A stretch of DNA of 10,116 nt from Candidatus Falkowiibacteriota bacterium. Lineage in GTDB: Bacteria; Patescibacteriota; Patescibacteriia; Patescibacteriales; GWE2-39-37. The stretch lies in assembly GCA_013335665.1 (NCBI GenBank), contig JAAXVE010000022.1:1-10116 (forward strand), in the 5' to 3' direction. The notes under the pieces are model-generated. The model worked only from the letters and a program-made list of their open reading frames with translations, made no database searches and was not told the DNA's origin. The translations under genes and the position numbers were made by a program. Positions 6,436 to 10,116 of this stretch are shown in pieces; the first letter of the stretch is position 1, and each line of letters begins with the position of its first letter.

Positions 6436-6587
6436 CCTCATTTTAATCAAGACCTCGATTTTTTAGAGCCAAAATTGTTGGCCAAATTAGAATGAACATC
6501 ATTTTAACGAATTACCGAAACTTTCAAAAATTCAAGTTTGATATTTGTTGCTTTAATGAACTAGTACTCAATGTGTAAAGCAATTTG

Positions 6588-8180
6588 TTACTTTGAAAAC
6601 AAAGAAGGCACATTAGCCGGCGATACTTCCCTTATTAGCATTCCATATGTCGTCTTCCAGATAATATGAGGACTTATCGAACCAGCAAACGTATACCACC
6701 GTCCCCTCCTGCCGATGTTTACTTTATAGTTGAATAAATCAAACTTGAACATCTGGTCATTTTCATCATATAAAGCAACACCTGGACCAAACCTTGCAAA
6801 CATACTTGAAGTCGAGCCGTCCCTCCCTCCGCCCAAATTAAAGCCTGGAGTTAAACGCAATTGACTCCATAATGATATATCGTAAATCCCCTGGAATATA
6901 GAGCCGCTAACCGTGGCGTTATTTATCGGACTCGTGCCGTAGTTAACACTCTCACTTCTTAATGGTTGACGAAGCTCAAAACTCACCTCAGTTAACGAAA
7001 AAGATTTTATCCCTTTGTCACGACGATGATAAAAACCAGCATTTTGCCATATGTACAAGCTGTCATCCGTCTGTTGATTTTGAGTTTGTGAGATACGGCT
7101 CCCTCCATCAAACCAAAGACGTCCGACTCCAAGATCTATGCCGTAATACCAATGTTTGCCATAAAGTTTATTACTCAAGCCAAATGCTACTTCTTTAGTT
7201 CCGTACTCAAACTCATTCTGATTGCTATCATTAACCCAGCCATGACTTCCCGCAGCATAACCGAACACACCGAAATTGCCAGTTATTGAATCGCTCAATC
7301 TGTACGAAAATGGCTTGAATGCGATTTTTGCCGAATAATGATTTTCTATCGCCTTAGCCCCGCCATCGTCTTTATACTTTTCGGCGGCAACATACATTTC
7401 GAACTTATGAGGCTTTTGCGTACCTTTCGTATCATGCTTAGCAGTCGAACTTTGGTTAAAGACAGGTTTTGAATTATCTACATTGTTTTGCTTTTCCTCA
7501 AGCTTAGTTAAGCTATAATAGTCTTTCAAATAGAAACTTTTGTCCAACAAGCTGCCTAATACACTGCTGGGCTCCGGAAAATTTTCAGTAACGCCAACTG
7601 CCAACTCTGAATCCTGTTTTTTTTCGTTACGATTTTCACCGCGACTGGAAGAAGTAAATTGGCCAAAAGTTATACTTGTAACAGTGTTAACTTTTACCTC
7701 AGACTCTACAATTTGCTTAACTCCCTTACTTTCAGCAATGGCAACTTGCAGCGAGCTTGCTGAGACGCGCACTTTGCCACATTGTCTTGATGCCATGCCC
7801 AATTTTTTTATCGGAACACGCAGGCTTTCTCCGGGATAAATATGGCGAGGTTTTGATGTGTCTATACCATTCTCGATGGCGATTAAAAACCAATCATTTG
7901 CATTTCCATAAATTTTCTGAGCAAGACACGATAACTTGTCACCTTTTTTCACCACAATACGTCCACTACTGAGAGCTTTGATGAATCTTTCACTTTTGAA
8001 TGATTGAATACAACCTGTTTGTTTTTTATTTACAGCAATTGTAACGATTCGTTTAACGACCGTTTTATTTGCATTAACGGGGGGCTTGTGGCACTTTGCG
8101 CAAGTGTTGATAAAAACTTGGCAATTGGCCGGGGTAGCCCAAATGACTAACAGCACAATCAGGCTAATATATGATCGCAT
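6588..8180 (-). CDS. Secreted LysM-domain protein with CxxCH motif and C-terminal beta-barrel-like region
   Basis: I know no named family for this 530-residue protein. Residues 1-20 form a Sec signal (Arg2, hydrophobic core, ATPANC), so it is exported. CAKCH at 27-31 has the spacing of a c-type haem site or could be a metal/disulfide knuckle. Residues about 74-123 (VKKGDKLSCLAQKIYGNANDW ending IYPGESLRVP) are a LysM domain, which usually binds peptidoglycan. Residues about 135-255 are Ser/Lys/Asn-rich linker. Residues about 256-518 alternate polar and aromatic residues with glycine turns (NFGVFGYAAGSHGW, WYYGIDLGVGRLWF, LTPGFNLGGG), as in outer-membrane barrels. ATG 8180 is chosen over an in-frame TTG at 8186 because GGAG lies seven bases upstream. 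No convincing promoter is seen. The barrel and haem readings are inference; signal peptide and LysM are strong. Confidence 0.85.
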   Translation of the reverse strand: MRSYISLIVLLVIWATPANCQVFINTCAKCHKPPVNANKTVVKRIVTIAVNKKQTGCIQSFKSERFIKALSSGRIVVKKGDKLSCLAQKIYGNANDWFLIAIENGIDTSKPRHIYPGESLRVPIKKLGMASRQCGKVRVSASSLQVAIAESKGVKQIVESEVKVNTVTSITFGQFTSSSRGENRNEKKQDSELAVGVTENFPEPSSVLGSLLDKSFYLKDYYSLTKLEEKQNNVDNSKPVFNQSSTAKHDTKGTQKPHKFEMYVAAEKYKDDGGAKAIENHYSAKIAFKPFSYRLSDSITGNFGVFGYAAGSHGWVNDSNQNEFEYGTKEVAFGLSNKLYGKHWYYGIDLGVGRLWFDGGSRISQTQNQQTDDSLYIWQNAGFYHRRDKGIKSFSLTEVSFELRQPLRSESVNYGTSPINNATVSGSIFQGIYDISLWSQLRLTPGFNLGGGRDGSTSSMFARFGPGVALYDENDQMFKFDLFNYKVNIGRRGRWYTFAGSISPHIIWKTTYGMLIREVSPANVPSLFSK

Positions 8181-8201
8181 AACCAAACTCCCTCGGGTTG
8201 C

Positions 8202-8224
8202 AAAAAAGCATCTTCAGCTTTTTT
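8202..8224 (-). promoter_or_regulatory. Hairpin in the leader of the LysM-barrel gene
   Basis: AAAAAAGC (8202-8209) and GCTTTTTT (8217-8224) form an 8-base inverted repeat with a 7-base loop, ending in a T-run on either strand. It lies 22 bases before the ATG at 8180. It could be a weak terminator or attenuator for transcription entering from the lipoprotein gene, but the stem is mostly A-T. Confidence 0.35.
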
Positions 8225-8311
8225 GTTCGCCAATATTTTTATCTTCCTAATTTCACCTGTCCGCTTTTCTGCCAAAAAACTGATTGGTATAGGCCAATCA
8301 CTTGATTGCAT

Positions 8312-8407
8312 TTAACTTTTATCAGCGAGAGCGATAGGAAGTGGACAGTCGTCCTTCTTAACCTTTTCGCAACAGTCGTCAATTCTCGTCTGATCAGAGT
8401 GTTTCAT
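8312..8407 (-). CDS. Possible 31-residue Cys/Asp-rich small protein
   Basis: An ATG at 8407 opens 31 codons ending in TAA. The peptide is highly charged and contains DDCC (residues 11-14) and DDCP (residues 19-22). Each DDC is encoded inside an exact direct repeat ACAGTCGTC (plus strand, 8345-8353 and 8371-8379). It has no signal peptide and no obvious Shine-Dalgarno. It lies between two envelope-protein genes on the same strand. Without homology or expression data it may be chance. Confidence 0.25.
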   Translation of the reverse strand: MKHSDQTRIDDCCEKVKKDDCPLPIALADKS

Positions 8408-8482
8408 GTATCGTTACACTATGAAATGAAATTACTTTAAGCTTTATAGCGGAGATCTTCAAACCCACACGATGTATTGTAA

Positions 8483-9487
8483 CTAATCCAACTTCTGCAT
8501 CATTTTATTCTTGCAACTTGCTGATATTAAGCGAGGAATCTGTGCCAAATCATGACGCATTACAAACGATCGAGCAGAATAAGTATGTCTCTGCTCATCA
8601 TCAATAAAAGCGGTCGCCAAATCTCCAGCCAAAGATGCAGCTGGCGCAATGGCACCAGCAACTGTAAAAGAAGCGCCTATAAGACTGATCGGCAATCCAA
8701 CACGCTTAAAGAACCGCAGCGAAGAGTTTGAATCAGAAAGCTCTGTTGCTTTCTTGCGAAAATCGTCAGGAGGCAAGAAACCTATTCTGTACTCTCCTAA
8801 AGGCATTTGATACACTCTTGGCAAGTTCTTTAATATTTCTTCCTTGTAATCAGCCCAATCAGACGAACCAACCACTACTTCAAAAACATTATCCTCATAA
8901 GTAATTTTTAAGTTGTCGTAATAATTTTTCCAAATTTGCTGATTTTCGTACAATGTTGTGCCCCAAGTTGCGAAAAGTTTTTTTCTATACTCCACATCAT
9001 CGTCATATCTCTTGGGGTCGTAATAAATCAACAAGGGCTGTTTTTTATCCTCTGCGATTGGCAATTCTTGGCCACGCAAAGTATATGACCAACCCATGTC
9101 ATTGCTAAAAACCAAAACCTTAACATCCTTCAATTCCTCCTTAGACAACTCAAAGAAAACCCTTCCTAACACATCGCATGTTCTAGTCATCGGCAATAAA
9201 CCGTCAACGTCCGGAACAACAAGCACATAGCCTTTGCTTATAACACCATCAGGCTTTTCTGCCATGGCAGGATACATGCCAAAGCCTCCGCCTATCAGCA
9301 ACCCCGGATCAATAATCACTTCGAAAGATGTAACTGCTTTTACTCCTCTTTTTTCTTGCTCATAAGGATGAGGGACGCTCACCGTCTGCACACCGGAATT
9401 AAAAGCATCTTTTGGCACATAAAGGCGAGGATTAACACTGCAACCACAAACTAGCAGCAACAAAACAAACAATAATGGTATCTTCAT
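8483..9487 (-). CDS. Lipoprotein of unknown function, 334 residues
   Basis: Residues 1-16 are a lipoprotein signal: Lys2, an unbroken hydrophobic run and a VCGC lipobox with Cys16 as the lipidated residue. The mature protein would be membrane-anchored facing the periplasm or the surface. Residues about 50-135 alternate as beta strands (SFEVIIDPG, GYVLVVPDVDG, VKVLVFSND). Residues about 145-225 are charged and rich in tyrosine, and residues about 225-260 end in a phenylalanine/lysine patch. Residues about 264-292 are a small-residue hydrophobic stretch (LIGASFTVAGAIAPAAS) that could insert in a membrane. I recognise no family. AAAGGAG lies six bases before ATG 9487, and a good promoter lies upstream. 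It precedes the LysM-barrel gene on the same strand and diverges from a secreted-protein gene, so an envelope role is likely. Confidence 0.85.
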   Translation of the reverse strand: MKIPLLFVLLLLVCGCSVNPRLYVPKDAFNSGVQTVSVPHPYEQEKRGVKAVTSFEVIIDPGLLIGGGFGMYPAMAEKPDGVISKGYVLVVPDVDGLLPMTRTCDVLGRVFFELSKEELKDVKVLVFSNDMGWSYTLRGQELPIAEDKKQPLLIYYDPKRYDDDVEYRKKLFATWGTTLYENQQIWKNYYDNLKITYEDNVFEVVVGSSDWADYKEEILKNLPRVYQMPLGEYRIGFLPPDDFRKKATELSDSNSSLRFFKRVGLPISLIGASFTVAGAIAPAASLAGDLATAFIDDEQRHTYSARSFVMRHDLAQIPRLISASCKNKMMQKLD

Positions 9488-9557
9488 CTGATACTCCTTT
9501 CGCCCGATTTGAGCCGATTAACTTTTTTTGGACCCGTTTATTTGTGTGGTGATGATT

Positions 9558-9586
9558 GTTTTACTTATTTTTGAATAAATTGTCAA
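9558..9586 (-). promoter_or_regulatory. Promoter for the lipoprotein gene
   Basis: On the minus strand TTGACA (9586-9581) is followed by a 17-base spacer and TAAAAC (9563-9558). The start near 9551 gives a leader of about 64 bases. Confidence 0.6.
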
Positions 9587-9692
9587 GGTTCAAAATTTTA
9601 GACTTTACAATATTATTGCCTCTTATTCATTAAGAAATAATTAATTACGAAAAAAACGCCAAGGTCTTAATGTTTTTTTAATGCAACTATTT

Positions 9693-9712
9693 TAAAGTGT
9701 TTCAACACTTTA
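9693..9712. promoter_or_regulatory. 20-base palindrome, possible operator
   Basis: TAAAGTGTT and AACACTTTA are exact inverted arms around a TC centre. The site is 96 bases before the plus-strand ATG and over 100 bases upstream of the lipoprotein promoter. Operator function is inferred from symmetry and location only. Confidence 0.4.
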
Positions 9713-9808
9713 TTTCTTAACACGAGCATTCTTTTTTCTGCATTTTGAAAATTTAACACATATAAAGGTCGAGCAATTGAACTCATCAATAATTAAACTA
9801 CAAATAAT

Positions 9809-10116
9809 ATGACATTAAACAAACCATTCAAATCATTTTTGATCGCACTCTTAATTTTTGGACTTAACGTTGGGCTATTGCCACACAAACAAGCTCTAGC
9901 TATAGTCTCTCCTTCTATTAATGCGCTTTCATTTGCCGGACGCACCGGCACTGTTACTGGTGGCAACACCGTCGATTTAAATTTAACTGGAGTTTCTGAC
10001 GCCGATTTAGCTAGCGCTGGTAGCATCAATGTTTCAGCAACAAGCACACTAAACATTACCTTTCCGGTCGCACTGCCAAGTGGGCCTATTCCACCCGTAA
10101 ATCTTAATACTGGCAC
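9809..10116 (+). CDS. Secreted protein, Ala/Ser/Thr/Asn-rich (partial, open at right edge)
   Basis: ATG 9809 opens 102 codons that run past the window edge, so only the N-terminus is seen. Residues 1-31 form a Sec signal: Lys5 and Lys8, a hydrophobic core at 10-24 and an ALA cleavage site after residue 31. The mature start is Gly/Thr/Asn/Val-rich and strand-like (SFAGRTGTVTGGNTVDLNLTG, then NVSATSTLNITFPVALPSGP), as in secreted beta-sandwich or surface/adhesin proteins. No family can be named from this fragment. No Shine-Dalgarno precedes the ATG, so the start rests on the signal peptide. It diverges from the lipoprotein gene. A minus-strand frame over the same bases is a shadow without a signal or start context. 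Confidence 0.75.
   Translation, partial: MTLNKPFKSFLIALLIFGLNVGLLPHKQALAIVSPSINALSFAGRTGTVTGGNTVDLNLTGVSDADLASAGSINVSATSTLNITFPVALPSGPIPPVNLNTG

Larger units (their letters stand above)
6274..6587. other. Intergenic region between the aroE-like fusion and the LysM-barrel gene
   Basis: This 314-base AT-rich gap between same-strand genes holds, on the minus strand, the terminator of the upstream gene (6409-6435) and a promoter for the downstream one (6352-6379). A small inverted repeat AGACAT/ATGTCT (6327-6343) lies in the predicted leader of the aroE-like gene. Between 6440 and 6587 I see only a 19-codon hydrophobic frame without a ribosome-binding site, which I do not call. Confidence 0.6.
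8181..8482. other. Intergenic region between the LysM-barrel and lipoprotein genes
   Basis: This 302-base gap separates two minus-strand genes. It contains a 31-codon frame (8312-8407), an inverted repeat TGATTGG/CCAATCA (8281-8300, 6-base loop) and a hairpin near the downstream start (8202-8224). No confident promoter or strong GC-rich terminator is visible, so co-transcription of the flanking genes is possible. Confidence 0.5.
9488..9808. other. AT-rich divergent intergenic region
   Basis: This 321-base gap separates the lipoprotein gene from the divergent secreted-protein gene. It contains the lipoprotein promoter (9558-9586) and a 20-base palindrome (9693-9712). Long A/T runs at 9601-9690 could act as UP elements or nucleoid-protein sites. 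I see no convincing plus-strand promoter and no gene. Confidence 0.6.

Noticed and set aside
6463..6519. 19-codon hydrophobic frame on the minus strand between the LysM-barrel stop and its terminator
   Set aside because: There is no ribosome-binding site, and such short frames are expected by chance in AT-rich sequence.
8281..8300. Inverted repeat TGATTGG/CCAATCA as a terminator for the lipoprotein gene
   Set aside because: No GC-rich extension of the stem, and the T-run on the minus strand is not adjacent enough to be convincing, so I did not call it as a terminator.
9793..10116. Minus-strand open frame of about 107 codons at the right edge
   Set aside because: It lies antisense to the secreted-protein gene, whose frame shows a clear signal peptide with ALA cleavage site. 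The minus frame has no start context or recognisable domain.
1..10116. tRNA, rRNA, CRISPR arrays, insertion sequences, attachment sites
   Set aside because: I looked for cloverleaf-like arms, regularly spaced repeats, transposase motifs and terminal inverted repeats and found none that I could support.

Overview
Lineage. The window has moderate GC (by eye low-to-mid 40s percent, AT-rich between genes). It encodes a LysM/beta-barrel envelope protein with a Sec signal and a lipoprotein with a lipobox, which together suggest a diderm (Gram-negative type) bacterium. The leftmost gene, an Xre-type helix-turn-helix protein, ends in sequence that reminds me of PEP-utilising-enzyme-like proteins of candidate-phylum bacteria. 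The lineage is therefore unresolved, and a poorly sampled or metagenomic genome is plausible. I see no rRNA, tRNA, CRISPR array or insertion sequence.

Layout. (1) 1-1097, minus: Xre-HTH protein open at the left edge. (2) 1098-1291: divergent control region with two back-to-back consensus promoters and two strong palindromes. (3) 1292-1870, plus: histidine phosphatase, GC-rich relative to its neighbours. (4) 1981-3986, minus: two-gene pyrimidine operon, class-1-like dihydroorotate dehydrogenase then class II dihydroorotase, overlapping by one base, with its own promoter and terminator. (5) 4245-4574, plus: 109-residue orphan with promoter and terminator. (6) 4804-6273, minus: shikimate-dehydrogenase-like enzyme fused behind an ASCH/PUA-like domain, with altered shikimate-pocket motifs and a good internal ribosome-binding site at the domain junction. 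(7) 6588-8180, minus: secreted protein with CxxCH motif, LysM domain and C-terminal beta-barrel-like region. (8) 8483-9487, minus: lipoprotein of unknown function, with a possible 31-codon reading frame in the gap downstream. (9) 9809-10116, plus: start of a secreted protein open at the right edge, divergent from the lipoprotein across an AT-rich spacer with a 20-base palindrome.

How the parts fit. Positions 1981-3986 make two consecutive de novo pyrimidine steps: PyrC converts carbamoyl aspartate to dihydroorotate and PyrD oxidises that to orotate. No other pyr gene is visible. The 4804-6273 enzyme would act in aromatic biosynthesis only if its divergent pocket still accepts shikimate. Positions 6588-10116 look like an envelope/surface module of three exported proteins, two of them same-strand and the third divergent. 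This is the least explained part of the window. Transcription units are compact, and most have recognisable sigma70-type promoters with 17-base spacers and intrinsic terminators.
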